Part shown: one piece after another, positions 1 through 13,400 of the stretch
Layout of the letters: every line of letters begins with the position of its first letter
Numbering within the stretch: the stretch's first letter is position 1
Assembly: GCA_009617715.1 (NCBI GenBank)
Contig: VTFK01000461.1
Span: 1-64,000, forward strand
DNA: 64,000 bases
Direction: 5' to 3'
Origin: Plectrocnemia conspersa
Taxonomy: Eukaryota; Arthropoda; Insecta; Trichoptera; Polycentropodidae
Made by a program: the position numbers and the translations under genes
Notes under the pieces: model-generated
Database searches by the model: none
The model's input: only the letters and a program-made list of their open reading frames with translations
What the model was told of the DNA's origin: nothing

Positions 1-226
1 ATCTCAATGTATAATGGACTGTTATAAATATATGAGGTGTAGATCGCACCGATCAATATTTACATAGTAACCTAATAATTTGAAAAACAATGGAATTAAC
101 AAAATATTTTGTTTTTTCATTTATTTCAATGCGCATTTTTTTATTCGTTCAGTGTCTATCAAAATTTAAAACGTAACAGCAAAATTAAGTTCAAAGATTT
201 TCTTTTGAGTAAGGCTAAAGGGATGG

Positions 227-349
227 ATGCAGAGTTCAGTAGAATCTATCGATTCTAAGGACATTTCACCGGTTTCTATCACATCTTGCCATGCCCGTGC
301 TGTCGATCTACTAGAAAGGCTTTCGGATAAGCTAAAAATCATCATGTGA
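227..349 (+). CDS. Short open frame in a GC-richer patch (40 codons), function unknown
   Basis: An ATG frame of 40 codons begins MQSSVESIDSKDISPVS and ends DKLKIIM before TGA. Upstream stop TGA lies at ~206. Its composition (Ser, Asp, Val, Leu, Arg with few Lys/Asn/Ile runs) differs from chance AT-rich frames nearby. It could be the start of a gene, an upstream ORF in the proposed 5' exon ending at 586, or chance. No family is recognised. Confidence 0.2.
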   Translation: MQSSVESIDSKDISPVSITSCHARAVDLLERLSDKLKIIM

Positions 350-378
350 AAAGAAAGTGTAGTGTTTGTTCTGTTCTA

Positions 379-545
379 GATAAAAAAGTGTAAATAATAA
401 AAATAAATATAAATCAGGATATAGTGTATAAGTGCAATTGTGTTTTTATAAGTATCACTAAAAAAAATTAAAATTGATAAAAAAGTGTAAATAATAAAAA
501 TAAATATAAATAAGTATATAGTGTATTGTGTAAGTGTAAATGTGT
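379..545. repeat. Imperfect tandem duplication, ~97-bp period
   Basis: The string GATAAAAAAGTGTAAATAAT starts at 379 and again at 476, and similarity continues for about 65 bp in each copy (AAATATAAAT, ATAGTGTAT, GTGTAA blocks). The two copies lie in the putative 5' exon. Confidence 0.75.
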
Positions 546-592
546 TCGTGACAGTTGTAAGCATAAAAAGGACGCCGAAAAATTTGGTGAGT
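541..592 (+). promoter_or_regulatory. Candidate splice donor (GTGAGT at 587) closing a possible 5' exon
   Basis: AATTTG followed by GTGAGTGC at 587 matches the donor consensus. It follows a GC-moderate block containing GGACGCCG. If used, bases upstream of 586 form a 5' (mainly untranslated) exon on the plus strand, with its intron running into the featureless DNA beyond. No acceptor partner was identified. Confidence 0.25.
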
Positions 593-1106
593 GCAATTTA
601 TATTATATTTATTATAAACGGATATTTTAATAAATCGTTTGTACAAAAATTATAGAACCATTTAAACATACGTATTGTTAAATTGCATATGACTGGTTTG
701 TTACTATTGCAACCATTTTCAATTTACACAAAATATTAGGAATGAAAAAAACATATTTATTTATTCATGATTTTATTTCTCATGGATTCTTTTAGGCGCA
801 AATATAATTTGTTTTGAAATATTTAACTTAATGACGGCAATAAACTAATACGGTGATAATTATTCCAAATTATAACTTTTCTTCTTAGTTTTTTAATCTA
901 TGAGTCATTGTGGTTTTTCAAATGGTGAGGAAATAGCAAAATAACAAACACCCGATGAAAATGTTCACAAGTTCATGGATGCCATTTTTTTTGAAGTTAT
1001 TTGATTACTATGTAATCTAATTTTTTTACATAACTGTAACGTTTTTATTTTTAAATACTGCAATAATACACAGAAGCTTAGGTTGGAAAACTTTGTTATT
1101 TGATTT
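593..1106. other. AT-rich stretch, nothing recognised
   Basis: Low-complexity AT-rich sequence with many homopolymer runs and no coding, RNA or repeat signal that I can support. Confidence 0.6.
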
Positions 1107-1392
1107 ACTATCAACTGCGAATGTTTCGATTTTTTTTGATTGGATTGATTTTATTTACGTTCAAGGAGTGTACCATAAAATATTATTTTTTTGTATGAAA
1201 TAAAAAATTATATTCAAACATTTTATGAAAAAATTCACGTGCCCCAAAAATGCGACGACTTATCGCATTGCGACGCAATGGGTATATAAAAAAAATATAA
1301 TTAATTTTTTATTTGATATTATGTAGAAATAGTATACTACCATCTCTTATTATCATATAGAGACAAACTTGATGGTGTCTCAGTATTTTTTT
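1107..1392. repeat. Direct-repeat copy 1 (~250 bp) with GC hairpin
   Basis: Shares long blocks with 1947-2285: GTTCAAGGAGTGTA, ATAAAATATTATTTTT, AAAATTCACGT, CGCATTGCGACGCAATGGG, and AGAAATAGTATACTACCATC followed by TCTTATTATCA. A perfect hairpin CATTGC-GAC-GCAATG lies at 1266-1280. No coding frame spans it. Confidence 0.85.
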
Positions 1393-1946
1393 AATAAAAA
1401 ATTACGCTTGACTCAAGCCTTAGTTCACGACCACTAAACTATGTTCTTTCAAGACTCGTACACGAGTCCACGGGCGTTAAGCTGTTCATTTATTTTTGCT
1501 AACCTTTGCAGTGTTTATTTATAAATTTCTTTCCAGTTTTATATATAAATTTAAATTACACAATGATTTAGTAAGATATTAAATTTGTTCGATTTTCCGG
1601 TTTGATTATTATTACTTTAAATATTTTTGACATTACTGGCAAATAACATTTTAATTTTATACATCTATAGGAGGCAAAATCGATGCATCTTAAAATTACC
1701 TTTTTCTTTTATTTAATTTTAGCAGCATGTAATGCGTATAACTCAAATGTGGCACATATTAGGATATTATTTTGAGATTTTTCAACATTGAACTTTTGGA
1801 ATGTTTAATTGTAAATGTAAATCATCACTGATTACATTTTGAAATGTTTTTTACAAAGCTAAATAAAAAATTAAAAGGAATCTTTTTTTTGCCATTCAAT
1901 ATTGATTATACATTACCTTCAAAGTGGATAGGTTAAAAATGTAATT

Positions 1947-2285
1947 ACTATCAAACGGATTTTTTTTTTTTTATTAATTGATTTTATGTTTACCTAGCCA
2001 AACAGCTTTGACCATGAAATTTATTTTCGTTCAAGGAGTGTAATATAAAATATTATTTTTATATGTAATAAATATTTATATTTAAACATTTCATAAAAAA
2101 AATTCACGTCCCCCAAAATGGCGACGACTCATCGCATTGCGACGCAATGGGATAAGACAAATCTTTTTACAAAAATTGAAAGTAAAACATAATTTAATTT
2201 TTATTTGATATTATATTTGGTAGAAATAGTATACTACCATCTCTTATTATCACATAGAATCTTGATGGTATCTCAGTATTTTTTT
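1947..2285. repeat. Direct-repeat copy 2 with the same hairpin
   Basis: Second copy of the 1107-1392 segment, in the same orientation and ~840-870 bp downstream. The hairpin CATTGC-GAC-GCAATG is at 2135-2149. This copy has ~35 extra bases near 1988-2022 and an extra AT block after the hairpin. The segment between copies (1393-1946) shows nothing else. Confidence 0.85.
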
Positions 2286-2534
2286 AGGCAATCTTGATGG
2301 TATCTCAATTTTTTTCAATTTAGACTTTTATGACGTTAAGGTGTCAGATATTAAAAACATTTTATAAATTATTGTCGATTGGTTAGATGTTATTCGGTAA
2401 TAATATTTTCATAAATATATATTTTATTAGAGTTAACGAATCAATTAGTAATAAAATAAAAATCTTTCTATTTATTTAAATTTATCGAAGTTGGTTCATA
2501 AGACTATATATGTTTATGGATATCAATCGCATTA

Positions 2535-2965
2535 CCTCTCTTATACGCAATTCACGCGTACAAGCGAAAGGCGAAAATTTAATTAACCCGGTCGCCCACC
2601 TGGCGCCGGATTAAAAAAATCTCCACCCGTATCAGTAATCGCCTACAATTATTGCGACTGGGTGTGTTTTTTTTTGTCAGGGAAAGTGGAATATTATACA
2701 AACGCCCTCTGCACAAAAAATTACATATTATTTTTGTTCGGAAATTGGGCCCGTTCGACCAGATGGCGCGTTCGAATTAGCTGTTATACGTTTCCGTTTC
2801 ATAAGGAAGTCAAACAAGTTCCTTTATAAAAATTTCAGAAGCGGCGTACCGGGAAAATGATCAGATAAATAATAAAACATATTTGCACCGCCGCTCATTA
2901 TCCTGAGTGATTTTAATAATTTAGCACCGTGCGAAAATTGGAAATTTATCACGGCCCGACATTAA
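2535..2965. promoter_or_regulatory. GC-richer non-coding island, enhancer-like
   Basis: About 430 bp clearly richer in G+C than its flanks, with no sustained frame. It contains TTAATTAA, TAATTT and ATTA homeodomain-type cores, GGCGCCGG, GCACCGCCGCTCATTA and GGGCCCGTTCG. Sharp composition islands without coding potential in AT-rich insect DNA are often conserved regulatory elements. This is an inference from composition only. Confidence 0.35.
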
Positions 2966-3432
2966 AACTTAAGACCTTTGCGAATTATATAAATTAATTG
3001 GAAGGAATGGAAGATATAGTATGGGATCAATCCTTGGGACAGTTGTATCTCTGTGTATGTGTGGTGAGAAAATCTGCAATGCATACGAGTGAAGACCGAA
3101 ATCAATACCTAAATATTAAATAAAAGTTTTTTTTTTAATTTAATCCAATTCCATTTTTTATCACATCATTGGCACTGATTAAAAAAAACACATCCTTTTT
3201 TTTATCTGTTGATAAATTATTATAAAATATAATAAAAAATATTATGAAAAGATGTATCTACTATATGTTTTTGCCGATCATCCTGTGTATTGTGAAGGGA
3301 GATAATGGCTATACATTCCTATGTAGTGACAGCTTACAGTGGGGCACGGCAAATAGAACAACAAGAGCTGGGTGATCGATTGTCTGAAGTTTTTAACGGA
3401 AGAAGCAACTTTAGTAAATATAACTTTTAAAA

Positions 3433-3483
3433 ATGTTGTCGAGAAAAAATAAAAACGTTAAACGTGACAGAAACAAAGTAAGC
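3433..3483 (+). CDS. Candidate first coding exon (15 codons) ending at a splice donor
   Basis: ATG at 3433 opens MLSRKNKNVKRDRNK, and the 15th codon abuts GTAAGC at 3478, a good donor giving a phase-0 intron. The leader upstream (3260-3430) is GC-richer than its surroundings. The very basic N-terminus resembles nuclear-protein starts, but I cannot name the gene and no acceptor exon was found. A chance ATG before a GTAAG is possible. Confidence 0.22.
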
Positions 3484-4460
3484 AAACATACATACATTTC
3501 TATTTTGTCTATAACCCAACTTATTTCATTAGGTATTTTTTTTATTTTATATTTTTTTTAATAAATATTTTATATATTTCATTATATTTAAAAATGCGTA
3601 TATATTACACAAAATAAAATGATGATATTTTTGCATATACTAATTTAAACAATTATCAACAGTAACAATAGACTTTTAAGATATAAAGCAATTCGACAAG
3701 AATAACTTAATAAATACTTAATACGAAAACATCATAGTCTTTACCATATATGTCATTACCCAAATTTTTAATAAGAGTGAAGAGATGTTTGAAAAGAGTC
3801 TGGTTAAATTATGCCGCTCTATGTTCGCCGGTATCCGCTCTAACACATTTTTTTGGGGACAAGCTGGATTTTAGCATCCGTAACGCTATCTCTAGCACTG
3901 GACCTTCAAGTTCATTAGTCGATGCGCCAATTTTTGCAGAAGCATCTAACCTATATTAATAACTAATTTATTACATTATGACCACTTATTGTTAATAATA
4001 TATATTTAGAAATGATCTGATCAAGAGGTAGAATTACAGACACTGTCTTCGACCACTGTTTTTAAGACGACCCTTAAAGTACTTTTATATGCATTCGAGT
4101 CACAAAAAGCTCTCAAAAAGTATTTTTCTGTTGCATATATAAATATGCAATGTGTGCGTTGTATAATACAGTAATTAATATCAAAAAAACGCCGACAAAA
4201 TTTATTCTGTATATAGCTTTAACCTTACTTCTAGAAATAAATATTTCTTCGAATTTATTTAACAGCATTTTTTATAAAAGTTTTTTTGAAAACAATGAAA
4301 TAAAATAAAGAACCACGGCAGGCAAAAAAATTATATGCTGTCAGTTTTTAAAAATCGTTTCAAACTTTGAGATGGATACCTAAATATATTAGTTATGCGT
4401 AGCGCAAGTCTTATTACTGGAAGAATAAATTTACTTTCATTTTGCGCTCTATTGAATTAA
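3484..4460. other. AT-rich stretch, nothing firm
   Basis: Mostly AT-rich DNA. A modest GC patch at 3800-3930 carries a 69-codon frame with no recognisable motif, which I do not call as a gene. Confidence 0.5.
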
Positions 4461-4755
4461 GGATTGAAATAATACCGGTATTATCAAGAGGCAAACAATA
4501 AATACCGGTATTGGCATTATTATTTCAATTTATTCGTATAAAAAAGTAGAAAAAGAGTACCGCTAGTAAACAAAACAGTCAATATCAGTATTCGCATTAT
4601 TAATTTTATTTTAATTTATTCGTCATAAAAAATATAAAAAAATCTGAGTACCCCTAGTAGTCAAAACAGTCAATACCGGTACTATCGATAATATCGGTAT
4701 TGGCATTATTATTTTTATTTTTATTTATTCGTAATAAAAAATCCGAGTACCGCTT
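4461..4755. repeat. Diverged tandem repeat built on the AATACCGGTATT palindrome
   Basis: Three related units (starting near 4500, 4582 and 4691) share CGGTATTGGCATTATTA, AATTTATTCGT, GAGTACCGCT or GAGTACCCCT, and AAAACAGTCAATA. The left edge GGATTGAAATAATACCGGTATT matches the terminus of the TIR element at 49768, so this is probably a relic of the same family. Confidence 0.7.
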
Positions 4756-6240
<1,485 letters not shown>

Positions 6241-6249
6241 TAAATAATA

Positions 6250-6385
6250 AAAAGTAGCGATCGCGTCCCGCATTCTTATCCGTTGCGGCCTATGTGTCAA
6301 TGCTCGAAAATACAATTACACGAGCTATTCAGCTCAATGAGGTTTGAAAACGTGGAACGATTTCGGTGATATATATGACGAGCTA
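6250..6385. promoter_or_regulatory. Short GC-richer non-coding island
   Basis: About 135 bp with GCGATCGCG, CCGTTGCGGCC and AACGTGGAACGATTTCGG inside very AT-rich flanks. No frame is maintained. Possible conserved regulatory element, judged by composition only. Confidence 0.22.
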
Positions 6386-6886
6386 GAACACTTTATAATA
6401 TAAATAAATTATATAAATAGATTGTGTTCATGTAAGTTTATTTAAGTCTAATAATTTAGAGAAAGGATTTATTATATAGATGTGTTAACAACTACTATTG
6501 ACTATTTGAGAGTAAATATAAACTTTCACATTGAACAAACTCTCAAGATTATTTTTTATAACCATAGAAAATATGATTCAATTTAATTCTAAAATATATA
6601 GCAACACCAGATTTTAAATGTTTGGCACAGACGTAACTTTTTTAAAATATTTAAGTAGTACTAACATTATATATATTTTAGTAATTGAGCATTTTAATAC
6701 TTAAACAGAATTAATTAAAAATATTATTTAAAGTCAACTTAATGTAACAAATTATAGGAAGAAAAAAATACATTTTTTGAAACTATTAGTATAATTTCTA
6801 GCACCAACCATAGGGTAAAGAAGCCCTTGAAAGTTTGTTACATACGGGCCGCAACGCCGTGAACGGGCACTGTTGCTAGGATTTCA

Positions 6887-6912
6887 GATCACGTACACGT
6901 AAATACGTGATC
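6887..6912. repeat. Perfect 9-bp-arm hairpin GATCACGTA / TACGTGATC
   Basis: GATCACGTA, an 8-base loop and TACGTGATC form a perfect inverted repeat at the edge of the exon-like island. It overlaps CACGT E-box-like cores. Confidence 0.7.
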
Positions 6913-6918
6913 CTGTAG

Positions 6919-7026
6919 CGCAATGTCGGCGGTTTCTGGAGAGTGGGTGCCAAACCTTGCAAGAGTCCAGCTGGGGCTTCCCAGACGCCAGATTCTTCGA
7001 CACGTGTCCCGATGCAGCCTTGGGAC
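6919..7026 (+). CDS. Exon-like island flanked by AG and GTAAAG (36 codons), unknown
   Basis: A GC-rich block (~6840-7030) stands out from AT-rich flanks. Within it, TGTAG ends at 6918 and GTAAAG starts at 7027, bounding exactly 36 codons in phase 0: RNVGGFWRVGAKPCKSP and onward to MQPWD. However, all three plus frames are free of stops here. One runs from an ATG at 6924 (MSAVSGEWVPNLARVQ), another reads CQTLQESSWGFPDARF. The coding frame is therefore undetermined, and a non-coding RNA exon or regulatory element is equally possible. Confidence 0.25.
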
Positions 7027-7559
7027 GTAAAGAATACATTTTTTTATCTCTTAGCTACGTACAAGAGATTATAAAAAAAATAAACTAAATAGCATGCAAT
7101 CAATTATTTTTTGATCTATCCTTCATTTATGAACATTGTGATCTACAAACTGGATTGAATGTTTTTACGTAATCTATAGCTTTTTTCATTCTGTGTTTTC
7201 TAACGTTAAAATTGTGCATAACACGGATGGATATTCTTGTATATTTTTTATTGATGATATTTTGCTTCTCTTCTATCTGACTGAGACACACATATAATTT
7301 CAGTACCACACTAATAAATAGAAAAGCCAGGATTAATAACTTTTAAAAGCAATAAAAGGAGACAAGTAGTAGCTATGAGCTGATATCGTAATACTTGAAT
7401 AATGTGATGATGATAGATTACTTATTTAATGCAAGCATCTATTATTTTCTATTCAACTAATTTAATCGAAACTTTGCAGAATCAAACTCTGTTCTTAAAA
7501 GTTTGAGATTATTCTTTTTTCAAAATAAAAAAAGTTACTTTACCTCTTTCGCGATCGTT

Positions 7560-7700
7560 CCTAAGAATCCACATTATTATTTACACATGACTCGGATTCG
7601 TCTGAGCGTGCACCTACCGCGAGGTTCTTCCGCTTCGTCACATTCACGAACGAAAATCAATAGGGTGGATTTTACCCCCAACCCTATTAAATACACGTGA
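7560..7700. promoter_or_regulatory. GC-richer non-coding island
   Basis: Contains CTCGGATTCGTCTGAGCG, CACCTACCGCGAGG and CACGTG close together in AT-rich DNA. A 65-codon frame crosses it with no recognisable motif. Regulatory-type island is an inference. Confidence 0.22.
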
Positions 7701-8770
7701 AAGTTAAGCTTATTTTTTATTCAAAAATTTTGGTTCAAACTAGCAATAGCGTATAAATAAAAGGGTTACTCTAAAACTTTTATTTTAAACTTCGAATTAA
7801 AACACAATTAATCCTAAAAAAATATTTTATTGTTATAAAACGACTTTTTAATAACTTTACATATTTAATCATTATTATATCATATAATAAAAATGATTAT
7901 ATGTATTCTGATATATTGTTTTTATTACATAAATTTTAAGGGAGTAAATCGTATTTAATTTGCTAGGATTAGGTTTTACTAATTAAAATAAATTGAGTAA
8001 ATTAATTATAGATAATTGAAAAATATAATATTTGGTGCTTATGTATATTTTTTTGTTTTAATTTTTTTAGCTTTCTGAAACTATTCGATAAAAATTAAAA
8101 AACGAAGTAAACCAATTGATCTAAAATACATTATTATGGTTAAGTTATTATTCGATATGTAGGAGTATAGAAAAAACTAGATAAACAACAGGATTAGATT
8201 TATTTTACGTCGATAAGTTAACAGTTTTTGATAGGCTCTACCAAATCTGATATTTATTTAGTATTTTATAGATTAAGGTTATCCAGATTATTTTTATAAA
8301 TAAGCTGCGATAGAAAATTAAGATGTGGTGGATAAAATTGTTATTGTTTTTTAGTGTAATTTAAAAATTGTATATTAAAATAAAATTCTTACTATAACAT
8401 TACTGAAAATATGTAAATATATTCTTGTATATTATTTCAAGTACATACATAATAGCAATTAAACGTGTTGTAGCATTCAGATTTGCAACAACACTTGTTG
8501 TAAATCTCGTGGTCAGTTGCATTTTCACTTGGGTTTAAATGGTTTCGCTGTCTGGGCTCTGAACATAATTAACAAATAAGTGAAATTAATATAGTATAGT
8601 ACGTAATATAATATTTCAAGTATCATAAAGACTTATACTATGTGTGCATGCTGTATTGTAAAATTAAAATACTGTCTTATGTATATGTTTTATTAAAACA
8701 ATATATTTACATAAATAATGTTCCTTATGAATTAAATGTATTTTTGTTATATAATATATTTATTTTTCTA
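7701..8770. other. AT-rich stretch, nothing recognised
   Basis: Homogeneous AT-rich DNA with no supported feature. Confidence 0.6.
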
Positions 8771-8773
8771 CTC

Positions 8774-9058
8774 TTATAAAAAATGATTCGGCCTCTCCAT
8801 TTTGGCGAAGTCTGTATATTTTATTTTATAAAATCTCATAGATGTTTTTAAATACGACTTTTTAATTACTTCATAATCCCTAATTACTCCAAAAGCTCCA
8901 ATAAATACTTTAACAAAGCATAGACGTCCGATCGGCGAAATTAGCCCGCGGACCGCACGTGCTACGGCCATTAGCCGCTGAAGATTTATCGCCCCTGCAA
9001 AAGTACCAGTACCCACTGTTTTGTCCCAATTCGGTCCAATTACTCGATTCGGAGCCAT
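8774..9058 (-). CDS. Uncharacterised 94-codon frame in a GC-rich island
   Basis: The minus frame from ATG at 9058 reads MAPNRVIGPNWDKTVGTGTF, then a hydrophobic/Arg-rich middle (RAVRGLISPIGRLCFVKVF), then a Lys/Tyr-rich AT-driven tail. The N-terminal half lies in a GC-rich island (8930-9190) that continues upstream as non-coding. No family, signal peptide or clear splice site fixes it. The island could equally be a conserved non-coding element that happens to be open. Confidence 0.2.
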   Translation of the reverse strand: MAPNRVIGPNWDKTVGTGTFAGAINLQRLMAVARAVRGLISPIGRLCFVKVFIGAFGVIRDYEVIKKSYLKTSMRFYKIKYTDFAKMERPNHFL

Positions 9059-9259
9059 AGTTCGCGACTTCAATATTCGACGGCTGGTAGGTCAGTATCT
9101 GTCGGCAATAGGACAGCGCTAAAGTTGTCGTTAATTAATCCTAGTATGCGGCCCCCATAGTCCGGACACGGACCTGTATGTGTAATCAAGAATGTATGGG
9201 TACTGGTGTGTGTGTGTATGGTTTGAATTTTGCGAACAAAATTGTGACATATTAAATTA

Positions 9260-10433
9260 AAATACGCATTTTAAATGGTTGACTGTTGTATGTTATAAAT
9301 CAATATATTTAATAGTTACTCCAATGTACTGTCAATATGCTATACATATATACCGTATGCTTCATAAGATTCCCATGTCATCTGGACGAAGTACCGTTAC
9401 ACAAAATAGCATGCTTTATCTCTATCTTCGTTGCGTGCGACACCCCTCCCACTTTTATTTACAGGGGATCAGCGTCAGTTTTGAATTGTTAAATGAATAA
9501 ATTTGATTAACCTACAATACCACTAACTGCATTCCGTAATTTTGCTACTTATGTATCTGATTTTTTTAATTTTGCGCAGAATTTCATAGATCTTTTAAAT
9601 AAATATATTTATTATAGTCATTATTAAATGTGTTCCTACTATTGTTGTTTCCAAAAGCAATAAAATATTTGTATTTATTATAAGATAAGAGCATTATTAT
9701 ATAATTAAAATAAAAAAGTGAATATTTCTTTATTAGCGCAGAGTAACACCCCCACGGTGTATGGCTGAGAGGCAAATAGTAGTGGATTCTAATTAGAATG
9801 TAACGGTAAACCGTCGAGCTCGATAGAGAATCTTATAATGCATACCGTATGTGGTGCTCCTATTGCTTTGCATTTCACTATTAAGTAAGGCAATAAAAAT
9901 TTGACAGCCTTGTGCATTTTTTTTTGTGATATTTCGTTGCTATTTTATTACGTGAATATTCATTATTTCACTGTGGAAGCCAGAAAAAAAGTCCTGTGTA
10001 CTTTTAATGGCATGATTTTAAGGCGTATTGGAGTGTAAATAATTTTGTTATTAAATTAAATATCCAAGCACTATGTTAATTGGGCAATGACCTCATGTCT
10101 GTACTAAAATAAAACAATATACATTGTCATTACTAATAAGATCCGAAAAGTATAAAATTTTCATTACAATGCATTTTTTTTCACGAAAACAAAAATACAG
10201 AAAAATAATATAAAAACTATAGTCGGTTTATATGTAGTTCATTTATAAATTGATAAAAAAGTCATTAATCTTAAGTTAATTAATAAAGTAATAAAATTTT
10301 CCCAAAAAATAAAATTAGATTAATTTTAATCTATCTATTGTCTTTCGGCGAAAACAGTTGCTAAAAATGGTAATACTTTGACTAAAATCAATAGCAAATA
10401 AAATGAGTTTAGATGTTCGTTTTTGGCTGCACT
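9260..10433. other. AT-rich stretch with one small GC island near 9740-9870
   Basis: A patch with CCCCCACGGTGTATGGCTGAG and AACGGTAAACCGTCGAGCTCG may be a regulatory-type element. The rest shows nothing. Confidence 0.35.
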
Positions 10434-10475
10434 TAGTGGTTCTCAAACTTTTAGTACTTTTGACACCCCTGTTTT
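10434..10475. mobile_element. hAT-type terminus relic (TAGTGGTTCTCAAACTTTT)
   Basis: TAGTGGTTCTCAAACTTTTAG followed by TTTGACACCCCTG closely resembles the terminal inverted repeat of many hAT MITEs (CAGTGGTTCTCAA...). No matching right end (GAGAACCAC) was seen nearby, so this is at most a single-ended relic. Confidence 0.35.
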
Positions 10476-13400
10476 CCTAAGGCAACCTATGATAAATGGA
10501 TGCACTTTGCGAAATAGCGAATATATTGTAATATGTTTAGAAGGTAAGGTTAAAGTAGTAATACTAATTTATCTTTTTACTGTAAAAACGTTTGTTGCGC
10601 ATTCTTAAATGCTTCCACTGGTTTACAACACATTGCTAATTCAAGAAATCTAAGCTATGTGTGAAGTGACTAGTATTAGCTTTTATAAATTGTATGTATG
10701 AAACAACTTCAGACAAAAATATGTATGTCTAATGGAGCTATAAAAACGTTACCAAAGTAAATTCTTAAATAAAATATACTTAAATATGTGACATTCTCTG
10801 GTGATAAAAATATACACAGCTCAGATTAAGGCTTACTAAAAAAAGTCTTGTGAAAAATGCAACGTGTTTAAGTCCTCTGATTATTCATTGTATTATTCAC
10901 TAGCAGGTGCTTTGTGGAAAACATCTCAATCTATTATGCATTTAAACCAGTTACGTCAGCGTGAAACTTTATTTTATCTCGTGAACTTAATCGTATTTGA
11001 TTCCGTGAATATTTTTATCAAAAAAAAGGGCCGAATATCTTGCAATGCGGTTCAATAGCAAATGAATTTAAATTCTTTATAACGAAAAAACCAACCCTTT
11101 ATCATTATTAATACATACTAAATAGCTTTGTAAATAAGTCTTTGCTGCAGATGTCAAAGAATTTTTTAAGCAATTTCACTTTAAACCACAAAAAACCATG
11201 CTTATACATGACACTTATATTGCGTTTAAAAATTTGGAAAAAATATGTTTTATTTTTGCAGCTCATTTTAGTTTTCCTAACTAAAATATTCACGATCTGA
11301 CCTCTTTTAATTTTTTTTCAATCACAATGAACTTTACAACGAGTTAAAATAAAATTTTAAAATGTATTGATAATGTAGTTAAAAGTAAAGATTGCGATAC
11401 TAAAGTATTTATTGTACTGTAAAAAATAGTTTTTTAAAAAAAAAGTATAGTATAATATTCTGGCTGTAAAAAAATAAGCAATCAAATGATTTTACGTTAA
11501 AAATTCATAATACATAGTTTCGTAAATTGGCGTTTTAAAGCTCAAGTTAACTGTTGGTGATCTTAGTTGCTTAGATCTGATGGATTAAGCTTTGGGCAAC
11601 CTTTTCACAGATATCAATAGCATTGTATTTAATGTTAGGGCTCGAAATCGGTTAAATGTGTCAAATTTAAGTGAGTTTCACTGGTAAAAAGATCACTAAT
11701 CTCTAGTATAATTAATATAAAAGTAAATTAATAAGTGGAAAGGGCTTTATTTTCAGTGAAAATGGATTAGATCAATTACATAATATCTTAATTAAAATTA
11801 ATCATTGAAAGCTATTATTTTTATGGCTGCTCTAATTCGCTGGTCCACTCAATATAACTGTGCCATATCTAAATGTCTATAAATATAAAAGAGTCTAATA
11901 TAGAACTTGTTTTCTCGGAAACTCTTGAAAGAAATTCCATAATTCACATTTTTCACCACGGCCATTTATGGTTTCTCCTGCTTCTTTTTTACTAGATTCT
12001 AGAAAAGTTCACATACTGTTCACTGACGAAAAGTTCACCGAAATTCACCGACCCGCAATTCGTCGAATATTAAGCTAACCGATTCTACAATTGATCGCCG
12101 TTGATTTATTTATTAAAAACCATTAAACGTTAATTAACGTATATAATTTTTAAACTGTAATTTTATTCGTTAAATACATATAATTTTTAATAATTATTTT
12201 TGTAATTATTAATTAAATTACAATGAAATTTTAAAATAAGCGATAAAATAAATGTCTATGATGTTTCATTGCCTAACTATCTTTTAATTCGTAATTATGT
12301 TTTATGCTTTTATTTTTTGAGCAAAGTTCATTTATTTGCTTAGCAAAAACTAAGCTTTAAGTTTTCCTCATAATTATGAAATGTAAAATAATTGTACACA
12401 ATGTTTAAAAAAATCAATAATGTTGAACTATATTGTAATTTTTCTTCCAGATAATATAAAACACATTAGTGTATATAGGTATTTTAATAAAATAAATGGA
12501 TTTGATAAGTTTGTGATTACGTTAATGTAATAAAATAATAATAACGATAAGTTACATAGCAACACATCTTTGCATAGTTGCTATATGGAAAATTACGTAA
12601 TACGCGAAAAGATAATTTGAATAAAATCAGATCATATAAAATTTATACTAGTTTAAAACCAATTTTTTTCTTAAGAGTTTTTTTTTAGTGGAAGTTACAT
12701 TTTTTTAAACATAAAGTAAAATTATACGGTCCTTTAATTATTGTTTTTTAATCCATAATTCTGCTTTCTCATTTTAATTTATTAATGTTAGGGAAAATTT
12801 TATTGTTCAGTATAAATATTTTTTAGGAAAATGTATTTATATTTGATCTAAATTATCAATTATTTTACATTGTATAAGTATTATGATATTACAACATTTT
12901 TTAATGCATATTTTTAAATATTAGAATATGATATAAAATGCGAATTTAAGTATTGGCAGATTCAGATTAAAAATTGCGAAAATTATAAAAATAATGTTAC
13001 TTTTCTTGTTTCTTTAGAAAACTCATGATTATTAGGAAATCATAATATAGTTATTATAATTGGATATCATTTTAAATTTTAAAATGTAAGATAAAATTAT
13101 TTATTATTTATGATAACGATATATAAGATGGTTATATAGTAATATTTTAATATCAGCTATTTGAGATATTTTAGATATTTTTTTATACATAAATCTAATA
13201 TTTATTTTATTTGCGTAAAATTATTATTATATTTAGATATATATTGAGTTGTTAGTATATTTTTACTTGAATTTAATTTATTTTTTATTTATGATAATAT
13301 ATCTTTACAATTTTTTAACGATGTCTTGAAACGTTTGCTCTGTTGTTTATTTATTTATTTATACATTTAGGAAAATTGTCTGATTACTTCCGTATTACAC

